NCBI RefSeq assembly: GCF_000725625.1
Contig: NZ_JOHS01000063.1
Span: forward strand, 1 to 35,450
Direction: 5' to 3'
Origin: Streptomyces sp. NRRL F-6676
GTDB lineage: Bacteria; Actinomycetota; Actinomycetes; Streptomycetales; Streptomycetaceae
Length of the DNA stretch: 35,450 nucleotides
Shown here: positions 24,483-33,000 of the stretch, in pieces
Layout: the number at the start of each line of letters is the position of its first letter
Position numbering within the stretch: position 1 is the stretch's first letter
Notes under the pieces: model-generated
What the model saw: only the letters and a program-made list of their open reading frames with translations
Told to the model about the DNA's origin: nothing
The model's database searches: none
Made by a program: the position numbers and the translations under genes

Positions 24483-25328
24483 ATGACGCAGATTCCGGAG
24501 CAGGCCGCCACGCGGCGGAGCGAAGACCCGGCCGACGAGTTGTTGCGGTCGTTCGGTAGGCAGATCAAGATCCTGCGCGAGCGGGCCGGGCACACCCAGG
24601 CTGCCCTGGCGCAGCTCATCGGGTACAGCGAGGCCCAGATGGCGGCCATCGAGCAGGGCCGGCGCATCGCACGCCCCAACACGATCGATCGGCTCGACCA
24701 ACTGCTGGAGGCCGAGGGGATGCTGCTCGCCATGAAACGGCCGGTGGCGCTCACCCGGTACCCGGCCTTCTTCCGTGACGCGGCTCGGATCGAGGAGGAG
24801 GCCGTCGAGTTCCATGCCTACGCCGCCCTCGCCATCCCAGGGCTCCTGCAGACGGAGGGCTACGCGCGGACCATGTTCACTGTCCGTCGGCCTCGTCGCG
24901 GCGAGCCCGAGATCGAGCAAATGGTCACCGCTCGCATGGCTCGGCAGAGCATCTTCGAGCGACGCCCGGCACCCACACTCAGTTTCTTGATCGAGGAGTC
25001 CGTGCTGCAACGGCCCTACGGCGGGCTCGGTGTGCTTCGTGAGCAGTTGGAGCATCTGCGACTCGTAGGGGAGAACCCCAACGTGGAGATCCAGGTGATG
25101 CTCACCCGAAGCGAGGATCACGCGGGCGCGGATGGGCCATTCACGTTGATGACGCCACGAGGCGGAGAGGCTGTCGCCTACGTGGAAAGCCAAGGAAGGG
25201 GGCAGGTGATCACCGACCGCGAAACCGTGCGCACGATGTCCGTCCGGTATGGAATCCTGCGAGCCCAGGCGCTGTCCCCTGTCGAATCCCTGCGCCACAT
25301 CGAGAAGTTGCTGCAAGGAGAGCTATGA
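24483..25328 (+). CDS. XRE-family regulator with DUF5753 (Scr1/WhiJ-like)
   Basis: A 281-residue protein. Residues about 25-80 are an XRE helix-turn-helix (GRQIKILRERAGHTQAAL, IGYSEAQMAAIEQGRRIARP). The rest is the DUF5753 domain: EAVEFHAYAALAIPGLLQTE, YARTMF, then FLIEESVLQRPYGG and the C-terminal YGILRAQALSPVESL block. This architecture belongs to the large Streptomyces family that includes WhiJ and Scr1; these pair with small DUF397 proteins, which have been proposed to modulate them or form toxin-antitoxin-like units. ATG after GGAGGG. Its TGA overlaps the ATG of the DUF397 gene. Confidence 0.93.
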   Translation: MTQIPEQAATRRSEDPADELLRSFGRQIKILRERAGHTQAALAQLIGYSEAQMAAIEQGRRIARPNTIDRLDQLLEAEGMLLAMKRPVALTRYPAFFRDAARIEEEAVEFHAYAALAIPGLLQTEGYARTMFTVRRPRRGEPEIEQMVTARMARQSIFERRPAPTLSFLIEESVLQRPYGGLGVLREQLEHLRLVGENPNVEIQVMLTRSEDHAGADGPFTLMTPRGGEAVAYVESQGRGQVITDRETVRTMSVRYGILRAQALSPVESLRHIEKLLQGEL

Positions 25329-25525
25329 ACACCGAGCGGTCCGACCTCCAGCCCCTCCAGTGGTTCAAGAGCAGCTACAGCGGCGGTGAAGGTGGCGAGT
25401 GCGTCGAAATCGCCACCGCTCCCACCACCATCCACATCCGCGACTCCAAGGTCCCCACCCACGGCATCCTCGACGTACACCCCACCACCTGGTCCGCCTT
25501 CCTCGGCTTCGCCCGCCAGGGTTGA
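25325..25525 (+). CDS. DUF397 family small protein
   Basis: A 66-residue protein with the DUF397 hallmarks: WFKSSYSGGEGGECVEIA near the start, then IHIRDSKVPTHGIL and the C-terminal TTWSAFLGFAR. In Streptomyces such proteins are encoded directly after a WhiJ-like XRE gene; here the two overlap as ATGA, so they are translationally coupled and presumably act together. The family has been discussed as a toxin or as a regulator of its XRE partner; the sequence does not decide. Confidence 0.93.
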   Translation: MNTERSDLQPLQWFKSSYSGGEGGECVEIATAPTTIHIRDSKVPTHGILDVHPTTWSAFLGFARQG

Positions 25526-25550
25526 CCGAAACCCGATCCGTCGGTCAACC
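25520..25550 (+). terminator. Hairpin at the end of the XRE-DUF397 operon
   Basis: ggttgaccga (25520-25529) and tcggtcaacc (25541-25550) are exact reverse complements with an 11-base loop, and the left arm includes the DUF397 stop codon. No T run follows. Confidence 0.6.
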
Positions 25551-25566
25551 GTGTGTGACGCCTGGC

Positions 25567-25595
25567 TTGACCGTCCGTAGCTGCCTTGGCAGGAT
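25567..25595 (+). promoter_or_regulatory. Putative promoter of the DUF3800 gene
   Basis: TTGACC, 17 bases, CAGGAT, close to the housekeeping consensus, in the gap after the DUF397 gene. The predicted start near 25602 gives a leader of about 87 bases that includes the UUCG hairpin. Confidence 0.55.
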
Positions 25596-25640
25596 CGGGC
25601 TCAGCAAGCAAAACACCGCGCATATGGCTGCGCAGACCCT

Positions 25641-25666
25641 GTGGCCGTCCCTTCGGGGGCGGCCAC
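25641..25666 (+). promoter_or_regulatory. C(UUCG)G hairpin in the DUF3800 leader
   Basis: An 11-bp stem (25641-25651 with 25656-25666, one G-T pair) capped by a ttcg loop closed by C-G, the extra-stable tetraloop. It sits 22 bases before the GTG start, with the GGGGAGG ribosome site just after it. It could stabilise the mRNA, limit translation, or act as a terminator. Confidence 0.55.
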
Positions 25667-25688
25667 AGACGTGTTCCGGGGAGGTTCG

Positions 25689-26627
25689 GTGCATCTCTGC
25701 TACATCGACGAGGCGGGCAACGGGCAGACACTCGACCCTGCCAGACCCGACGCCCCTCCCGTACTCGTCGTCGGCGGATTCACCGTGCCCCGGAACCACG
25801 TCAAGTCCCTCACCTGGGCTTTCCTCGACGTCAAGAAGCACTACCGGCCGCAGTTACGGAACGCCGAGCAGCTCTCCGAGGTGATCCAGCACGAGATCAA
25901 GGGCGCGGACGTCCGCAAGAACCTCCGCGCCGGCAACCACAACTGGCGACGTGCGGCCATGGATCTGGTGGCCTCACTGCTCGACATACTGGAGGCTCAC
26001 GAAGCCCGCGTCCTCGCCCGCGTGTGGATCAAGGAGGAAGGGCTGGCCTTCGACGAGTCCGGGGTCTACCCCGCCTCCGTCGCCGCGCTGAACGAGACCT
26101 TTCAGGCACAGCTCGCCCACGAGCACTCGCGCGGCATGATGGTGCTCGACAGCCGCACCAAGGTGAAGAACGCGCCCAATGTGCACTGCGTGACCACACG
26201 CAAGTACCGGGCAGGCGGTGACAGCCTGCGCGGGGTCATCGAGTCGCCTGTTTTTGGTCACAGTGACACGCACACGCTTCTCCAGGTGGCGGATCTCCTG
26301 GTCTCGTCGCTGCTCTTCCCCATCGCCTGTCACGCCTACCTCTCCGACGTGACGTGGAACGTGCACTGCGACGATGCCTATGCGCCACTGCGGGAAGAGT
26401 TCGGCGCACGACTCAAAAAGATGCAGTTCCGCTACCAGGACCCCGTGGGCAAATGGCGGGGCGGGATCGTCGTCTCGGACCGGAGGACCCAGCAGTCGTC
26501 CAGCCTGATGTTCGGTCCGGCCAAGACGGCTGTCCGGCCGATTCCCGCCCTTCCGGGGCAACCGGGTGCTCCGGCCCCCGAGCGGTCCGAGACCGAGTCG
26601 GACGGCGGTCTGCCCCTTCTCCCGTAG
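25689..26627 (+). CDS. DUF3800 domain protein
   Basis: A 312-residue protein. It opens with LCYIDEAGNG, the conserved acidic start of DUF3800, and later has VLDSRTKVKNAPNVHC and HTLLQVADLLVSSLLF, the second acidic block (HSDTHTLLQVAD). The family is thought to have an RNase H-like fold with these aspartates at the active site, and is often found in mobile or defence-rich regions; no reaction is established. The last 45 or so residues are Pro/Ser-rich and probably disordered. The GTG follows GGGGAGG; an extension upstream would overlap the UUCG hairpin and is rejected. It closes the accessory block. Confidence 0.87.
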   Translation: MHLCYIDEAGNGQTLDPARPDAPPVLVVGGFTVPRNHVKSLTWAFLDVKKHYRPQLRNAEQLSEVIQHEIKGADVRKNLRAGNHNWRRAAMDLVASLLDILEAHEARVLARVWIKEEGLAFDESGVYPASVAALNETFQAQLAHEHSRGMMVLDSRTKVKNAPNVHCVTTRKYRAGGDSLRGVIESPVFGHSDTHTLLQVADLLVSSLLFPIACHAYLSDVTWNVHCDDAYAPLREEFGARLKKMQFRYQDPVGKWRGGIVVSDRRTQQSSSLMFGPAKTAVRPIPALPGQPGAPAPERSETESDGGLPLLP

Positions 26628-26645
26628 ACGGGCGGACATGCGGGA

Positions 26646-26671
26646 GGGCGGCAGCTTCACAGCTGCCGCCC
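26646..26671. terminator. Terminator between DUF3800 gene and gltX
   Basis: An 11-bp perfect stem (26646-26656 with 26661-26671) around tcac, between two convergent genes. It can serve both. Confidence 0.75.
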
Positions 26672-26689
26672 CGCCGTATGCCGGGAGAG

Positions 26690-28165
26690 CTACGCCGCGA
26701 GCTTCGCCAGGGCCGCGTCGATGCGGGCGAGGGTCGTGTCCTTGCCGAGGATCTGGAGGGACTCGAAGAGGGGGAGGCCTACCGTGCGGCCGGTGACGGC
26801 GACGCGGACCGGGGCCTGCGCCTTGCCGAGCTTGAGGCCGTGGGCCTCGCCGGCGGCCAGGACGGCCTCCTTCAGGGAGTCGGGGGAGGTCCAGTCGGCC
26901 GATTCGAGCTTCTCGCGGGCCGTGCGGAGGAGGGCGTCCGAGCCCTCCTTCATCGCCTTGGTCCAGCTCGCCTCGTCGAAGACCGGCTCCGGGAGGAACA
27001 GGAAGTCGACGTTGTCGGTGATCTCGGAGAGGACCTTCAGGCGGGTCTGGGCGTGCGGGGCGATCGCCTGCCACTTGGACTCGTCGAAGTCCTCCGGGGC
27101 CCAGGGCGCGAAGGGGGCCTTCAGCCAGGGGGCGCAGCGCTCGGTGAAGTCCTTCACGTCGAGCAGCCGGATGTGGTCGGCGTTGATCGCCTCGGCCTTC
27201 TTCAGATCGAAGCGGGCCGGGTTGGGGTTGACGTCGGAGATGTCGAACGCGGCGACCATCTCCGCCACCGAGAAGATGTCCCGGTCGGCCGAGAGGGACC
27301 AGCCCAGCAGGGAGAGGTAGTTGAGCAGGCCCTCGGGGAGGAAGCCGCGCTCCCGGTAGAGGTTGAGGGAGGACTGCGGGTCGCGCTTGGAGAGCTTCTT
27401 GTTGCCCTCGCCCATGACGTACGGCAGATGGCCGAAGTGCGGGACCTGCTTGGCGACGCCCAGCTCGATCAGCGCCCGGTAGAGGGCGATCTGGCGGGGG
27501 GTGGAGGAGAGCAGGTCCTCGCCGCGCAGGACGTGGGTGATCTCCATCGCCGCGTCGTCCACCGGGTTGACGAGGGTGTAGAGCGGGGCGCCGTTGGCGC
27601 GGACGATGCCGTAGTCCGGGACGTTCTCCGGGAGGTACGTGATCTCGCCGCGGACCAGGTCGTCGAAGGTGATCGCCTCGTCGGGCATGCGGAAGCGGAC
27701 GATGGGCTCGCGGCCCTCCGCCTCGTACCGCTCCTTCTGCTCGGGCGTGACCGTGCGGCACGTGCCGTCGTAGCCGGAGGGGCGGCCGGCGGCGCGGGCG
27801 GCCTCGCGGCGCTCCTCCAGCTCGGAGGCGGTGCAGTAGCAGTAGTACGCGTGGCCGGCGTCGAGCAGCTTCTGGGCGACCTCCTTGTAGAGGTCCATGC
27901 GCTGCGACTGGCGGTACGGCGCGTGCGGGCCGCCCGTCTCGGGGCCCTCGTCCCAGTCGAAGCCGAGCCAGCGCATCGCGTCGAGGAGCTGCTGGTAGGA
28001 CTCCTCGGAGTCGCGGGCCGCGTCGGTGTCCTCGATGCGGAAGACCGCCGTGCCGCCGGTGTGCCGGGCGAACGCCCAGTTGAACAGGGCGGTGCGGACC
28101 AGGCCCACGTGGGGGTTACCGGTGGGCGAGGGGCAGAAACGGACGCGTACAGGTGCGCTAGCCAC
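26690..28165 (-). CDS. gltX: Glutamyl-tRNA synthetase
   Basis: Charges tRNA-Glu with glutamate and, in bacteria without GlnRS such as actinobacteria, also tRNA-Gln before GatCAB amidation. The 491-residue class I enzyme has the HIGH-type motif [11 protein letters not shown] near residue 10-20, the [11 protein letters not shown] block and the KMSKS-type KLSKRDP motif in the middle. The GTG at 28165 is preceded by AAGG at suitable spacing and overlaps the FAH stop by a few bases; a TTG at 28174 would add three residues. The tRNA-Glu/tRNA-Gln operon lies further downstream in the same direction but is separated by the accessory block. Confidence 0.96.
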   Translation of the reverse strand: MASAPVRVRFCPSPTGNPHVGLVRTALFNWAFARHTGGTAVFRIEDTDAARDSEESYQQLLDAMRWLGFDWDEGPETGGPHAPYRQSQRMDLYKEVAQKLLDAGHAYYCYCTASELEERREAARAAGRPSGYDGTCRTVTPEQKERYEAEGREPIVRFRMPDEAITFDDLVRGEITYLPENVPDYGIVRANGAPLYTLVNPVDDAAMEITHVLRGEDLLSSTPRQIALYRALIELGVAKQVPHFGHLPYVMGEGNKKLSKRDPQSSLNLYRERGFLPEGLLNYLSLLGWSLSADRDIFSVAEMVAAFDISDVNPNPARFDLKKAEAINADHIRLLDVKDFTERCAPWLKAPFAPWAPEDFDESKWQAIAPHAQTRLKVLSEITDNVDFLFLPEPVFDEASWTKAMKEGSDALLRTAREKLESADWTSPDSLKEAVLAAGEAHGLKLGKAQAPVRVAVTGRTVGLPLFESLQILGKDTTLARIDAALAKLAA

Positions 28166-28943
28166 GCTTGACAACCTTGTTGGTGAGAGTGCCGATGCCT
28201 TCGATGGTGACGGCGACCTCGTCGCCGACGTGGAGGGGGCCGACCCCTGCCGGGGTGCCGGTGAGGACGACGTCGCCGGGGAGCAGCGTCATGGCCTCGG
28301 TGATGTTGACGATCAGGTCCTCGATGGGGTGGATCATCTCGCTCGTCCGGCCGAGCTGGCGTTGTTCGCCGTTGACGGTGAGCTGGATGGTCGCGTCGTT
28401 CGCGGCGGCGAGGTCCATGTCCGTCTCCACCCAGGGGCCGAGCGGGCAGGAGGTGTCGAAGCCCTTGGCCCTGGCCCACTGCTTCTCGCGGCGCTGGACG
28501 TCACGGGCGGTGAGGTCGTTGGCGCAGGTGTAGCCGAGGATCACGTCCTTGACGCGGTCGCGGGGGACCTCCCGGCACATGCGGCCGATGACGACGGCGA
28601 GCTCGGCCTCGTGGTGCAGGTCCTCGGAGAAGGAGGGGTACGCGATCTCGTCGCCGTGGCCGATCACCGAGGTGGAGGGCTTGAAGAAGGCGAAGGGGGC
28701 GTCCGGGACCTCGTTGCCCAGTTCGCGGGCGTGGTCGGCGTAGTTGCGGCCGAAGGCCACGACCTTGTTGGGGAGGACGGGGGGCAGGAGGCGGACCTTG
28801 TTCAGGGGGACCTTGGTGCCGGAGAGTTCGAAGTCGGCGAAGGGGATGCCCTTGATGATGTCGAGCACGAGTTCGTCGGGGCGGGTGCCTTCCACCGCGC
28901 CGAAGGCGACGTTGCCGTCGATGGAGAACCTGGCGATGCGCAC
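28158..28943 (-). CDS. Fumarylacetoacetate hydrolase family protein
   Basis: A 261-residue FAH-fold enzyme. The metal-binding motif [12 protein letters not shown], then [25 protein letters not shown] and the C-terminal [15 protein letters not shown] are all present. Family members hydrolyse C-C bonds of beta-diketo acids or decarboxylate oxaloacetate (FAHD1-like); the substrate is not readable. The GTG start is at 28943. The gene is upstream of gltX with overlapping ends, so the two are transcribed together, although no metabolic link is evident. Confidence 0.92.
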   Translation of the reverse strand: MRIARFSIDGNVAFGAVEGTRPDELVLDIIKGIPFADFELSGTKVPLNKVRLLPPVLPNKVVAFGRNYADHARELGNEVPDAPFAFFKPSTSVIGHGDEIAYPSFSEDLHHEAELAVVIGRMCREVPRDRVKDVILGYTCANDLTARDVQRREKQWARAKGFDTSCPLGPWVETDMDLAAANDATIQLTVNGEQRQLGRTSEMIHPIEDLIVNITEAMTLLPGDVVLTGTPAGVGPLHVGDEVAVTIEGIGTLTNKVVKRG

Positions 28944-29068
28944 GGGATGCTCGTGCCCCTCTGTCTGTTGACCTGGTCGTCTTTGTGCCGGCTCGCGGCC
29001 GCGGGGCGGGCCGGCGGGGGTTGGGTGACCAGGCTAGCGCGCGGGGGCGGGGGTTCGCCCGGGGAGGG

Positions 29069-29130
29069 TTTTCGCCCCCGCCGCCCTTACCCTTCCCGTT
29101 CCTTCAAGGGGCTCCGCCCCTTGGACCCCG
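29069..29130 (+). repeat. Dispersed intergenic repeat, copy 2
   Basis: Second copy of the element at 7284-7345, in the same orientation, including the aaggggctccgcccctt hairpin. It lies in the non-coding gap between the FAH gene start and the small peptide gene. Confidence 0.65.
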
Positions 29131-29205
29131 GGGGGTGTGTGGTCGGGTGCGGGTGGGTGGGGGCTGGTCGCGCCCGCGCGGCGGAGCCGCAGATCCCGTA
29201 CAGCC

Positions 29206-29226
29206 CCGCGCCCCTATGGGGCGCGG
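29206..29226. terminator. Hairpin after the small peptide gene
   Basis: ccgcgcccc (29206-29214), tat, ggggcgcgg (29218-29226): a perfect 9-bp stem five bases beyond the stop codon of the 62-residue gene on the minus strand. The rest of 28944-29231 holds the dispersed repeat and no gene. Confidence 0.65.
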
Positions 29227-29231
29227 CCCCC

Positions 29232-29420
29232 CTACTCCGCCGCGGGCCCCTGTGCCGGGATCTCCATCAGTACCGTGCGGCGGGGGTTGGCCGTCTGGGT
29301 GGGGAGGTCGACGGGGTGTTCCGGGTGCTCGAACGTTTCCAGGTCGTCCGCGTCGGTCAGGTGGGCCAGGGTCGTGCGGCGCGGGTTGGCAATGTTGCGG
29401 AACATCATCGTCGTCTTCAC
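29232..29420 (-). CDS. 62-residue peptide with duplicated ANPRRT motif
   Basis: A short gene with strong GC in third codon positions, supporting real translation. The peptide contains ANPRRTTL at residues 11-18 and ANPRRTVL at 44-51, separated by an acidic, proline-containing stretch (DADDLETFEHPEHPVDLP). No signal peptide or membrane segment is visible. I do not recognise a family. The duplication could be two core or recognition units of a modified peptide, or two contacts for a partner protein. GTG at 29420 is the chosen start; ATGs four and five codons later are possible. It has its own hairpin terminator and is divergent from the conservon operon. Confidence 0.7.
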   Translation of the reverse strand: MKTTMMFRNIANPRRTTLAHLTDADDLETFEHPEHPVDLPTQTANPRRTVLMEIPAQGPAAE

Positions 29421-30023
29421 GGTTGTACCGGACCTCGTCGTGAGAGCGCCCGGCGGTGCTCCCGCGAAGGGGCCGCTCCGGGCGGGTTGTCGGATTCGCC
29501 TTCTCTGTAAAGCGTCAGGCTAAACATCCAATTCCCGGGGGAACTCGTGAAGACCCCTTGATCCCCATGTGAGTTTGCTCACTTACCCATACATAAAAAG
29601 GTCGAATCGGACCCACACCTTCCGGACACGAAAGGTGCGTTACCTGTCCAACTCGTACATTCCTCTCCTGATCATGGCGACTGGGACACCGAGCCTTGGC
29701 CAACGGCTCGTAGGGATACGTCCGTTATGTACGCGCGGCCCCTCTACGCCCGGTGATCCACCCCTCACATCCCGTCACCGTGGTCACGGGCTCGCCCATG
29801 GGCCTTGTTGGAGATCCGGCACTGTGCTGGAATCTCACGGACCGCCGCAGGATCGAGCCGGCGCACAGGGGGCGCACCAGCGCCGGGTGGCGGCGAGATA
29901 GGGGGAACCAGCGCCGGTCACTCACGACCACCATGGGGGGCGTATTTCAGGGCGCCCCCTACGACGCCGACACCGTCCCGCCGTTCACGCGGAGGGGCGC
30001 CTGGTCCAGAGGTTGCGACGCTA
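29421..30023. other. Divergent control region before the conservon
   Basis: About 600 bases without a credible gene. The part near 29500-29660 is the most AT-rich of this end of the window and contains gtgag-tttg-ctcac (29569-29582), a short perfect dyad. A possible promoter for cvnA is TTGTTG, 17 bases, TGGAAT at 29805-29833, which would leave a leader of about 185 bases. Another open frame upstream of the cvnA GTG exists but looks non-coding. Promoters for both the small peptide gene (leftward) and cvnA (rightward) must lie here. Confidence 0.5.
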
Positions 30024-33000
30024 GTGCAGGGACGTTTCAAGAGGGATGGCAGTGCTTCGGCGGAGCCGGAGCCGCACGGCGGGACTGGCCCCAATGCCGG
30101 CAGTTCCTCCCCCCAGCGCGCCCAGAACCCGGCGCCGACCGCCGCCGGGTCCGATTCCTCCGGCCGTCCGGGCGGGAACTCCTCGGCCCAGGGACGCAGC
30201 GGCGGGTCCGCCGCGGCCGCGGGACGCCCGGGCGCCGCCCCGGACGCCACGCCGCCGGCCAAGCCCAAGGCCGCCGGCCCGACCGGTCCCGGCCCGCGAA
30301 TAGCCCTGCGCAACTGGCGCATCTCCACTCGTCTGGTCTCCCTGCTCGCCCTCCCCGTCGTCGCCGCCACCTCGCTGGGCGCGCTGCGGATCAGCGACTC
30401 CATGGACGAGATCAAGCAGCTCGACAACATGGAGCTGCTGACGAACATGACCCAGCAGGCCACCGAGCTGGCCGCCGCGCTCCAGAACGAGCGCGACCAG
30501 TCGGCGGGCCCGCTGTCCAACGGCGCCAAGGCCAACGACTTCTCGGTCAAGGGCGCGCGCGAGAAGACCGACCAGGCGCGCGTCAGCTTCGTGGACGCCA
30601 CCCAGGACATCAACGACGCGGCCGGCGACGGCAACCTCTCCGGTGTGCGCGAGACGGTCGTGGGCCTCGTGGGCGAGCTGGGCAACCTCAGCTCGATCCG
30701 CAACGACGCCTACCAGACCGAGAAGAACTCCGCCCAGACGGTCGAGGCGTACCACCGGCTGATCACCCAGCTGCTCGACCTCTCCCAGGACATGGCGCAG
30801 GCGACCAGCAACCCGGAGATGATCCAGCGCACCCGCGCGCTGACGGCCTTCTCCACCGCCAAGGAGTACGCCTCCGAGCAGCGCGCGATCATCGCGGCGG
30901 CGCTGCCCACCACGAACAACACGTTCGGCAAGCTCTCCGAGAGCGACCGGCAGTACGGCCAGTCCGCCCTCGAGGGCGAGGACTCCGAGATGAAGAGCTT
31001 CTCGGACATCTACGGCGACGGCGTCACCGAGCTGCTGAAGCCGATCGCGAACGGCAACGCCACCGTCGAGGCCTCGGACAACTACGCCACCCGCGTGCTG
31101 CGCAACACGGACGGCATGCGGACGCAGTCCAAGCGCTCGTACAAGGACTGGATCGACGACGACTCGAACAAGATCGACCTGATGTCGAAGATCGAGACCG
31201 GTCTGCTCAGCGAGATGGAGCAGAAGGCGCGTGAGCTGCGCAACGAGTCGCAGCAGGAAGCGATCATCTCCGGTGCGCTGATCCTGCTCGTCCTCGGTGT
31301 CTCGCTGGTCGGCGCCTTCATCGTGGCCCGCTCCATGATCCGCTCGCTGCGCCGGCTTCAGGAGACCGCCACCAAGGTCGCCCAGGACCGGCTGCCCGAG
31401 CTGGTGCAGCAGCTGTCCGAGTCCGACCCGCAGGACGTGGACACGTCCGTGGAGTCGGTCGGTGTGCACTCCCGGGACGAGATCGGCCAGGTGGCCGCGG
31501 CCTTCGACCACGTGCACCGCGAGGCGGTCCGGCTCGCCGCCGAGCAGGCCCTGCTGCGGGGCAACGTCAACGCGATGTTCACCAACCTCTCGCGCCGGTC
31601 GCAGGGCCTGATCCAGCGTCAGCTCTCGCTCATCTCCGAACTGGAGTCCCGCGAGGCCGACCCGGACCAGCTGTCCTCGCTGTTCAAGCTGGACCACCTC
31701 GCGACCCGTATGCGCCGGAACGGTGAGAACCTCCTGGTCCTCGCGGGTGAGGAGCCGGGCCGCCGGTGGACCCGCCCGGTCCCGCTGGTCGACGTGCTCC
31801 GTGCCGCCGCCTCCGAGGTGGAGCAGTACGAGCGCATCGAACTGGCCGCGGTGCCGACGACCGAGGTCGCCGGCCGCGTGGTCAACGACCTCGTGCACCT
31901 GCTCGCCGAGCTGCTGGAGAACGCGACATCGTTCTCCTCCCCGCAGACCAAGGTGAAGGTCACCGGTCACGCGCTGCCCGACGGGCGGGTGCTGATCGAG
32001 ATCCACGACACCGGCATCGGTCTCTCCCCCGAGGACCTCGCCGCGATCAACGAGCGGCTCGCCTCGCCGCCCACCGTGGACGTCTCCGTCTCCCGCCGCA
32101 TGGGTCTGTTCGTGGTCGGCCGGCTCTCCCAGCGCCACGGCATCCGCATCCAGCTGCGCCCGTCGGACTCCGGCGGTACGACCGCGCTGGTCATGCTCCC
32201 CGTCGATGTCGCCCAGGGCGGCAAGAAGCCGCAGGGCAAGCCCGGTCCGGGCGGCCCCACCGGCGGTCCGGCCGCCGCGGCGGCCGCGGCCGGCGCGGCC
32301 GCGGCCCGGCGCCAGAACGGCGGCCAGCAGGGCGGCGGCGCGCTCGGCGCCGGTGACTCCGCGGGCGGCGGTCTGCTCGGCGGTGCCCCGCAGCGCGGGC
32401 AGGTCGGCGCGGGCCAGGGTCCGCGGGCGGCGCTGCCCGGTGCGGGCCAGGGCGGCCGGCCGGGCGGACCGGGCGGTGCCCGGGGTCCGCAGGCGGGCGG
32501 CGGCGCCCCCTCGCTGTTCGAGCAGAACGCCTTCGAGTCCGGTGCCTCCGGCGGTGCCCCGCAGGGCCGGCCGGCCCCGGCGGGCGCGGGCGCAGGCGGC
32601 GGCTACGGCCAGGGCGCTCCCGGCGCCCCGCAGGGGCTCCAGGCAGCCCAGGCCTTCCAGGACTCCGGCGCCCCGGGTCAGGGGAACTTCGACGGCGGGC
32701 CCGGCGCCCGCCCGGCGGCCGGCGGTTTCGAGGAGAACGCGGGCCGGGCCCCGCAGGAGCGGCAGCCCCGTGAGGGCGGTGGCCGGCGCAGGCCGCTGCT
32801 GCCCGGCCGCGGCGGCCCCCGCGCGGAGCTGCCCGGCGGCAACCCGCAGCCCCGTACGCCCGGTTGGGGCGAGGAGAACGCGCAGCGCCCCTCGCTGGAC
32901 GCCCCGCGCGGCCACGAGGAGCCGGACGCCCTCACCTCGACCTCGCAGATGCCGCGCATCGACGACCGGCAGGGGCCGGGTTCGACCGCGGAGATCCCGC

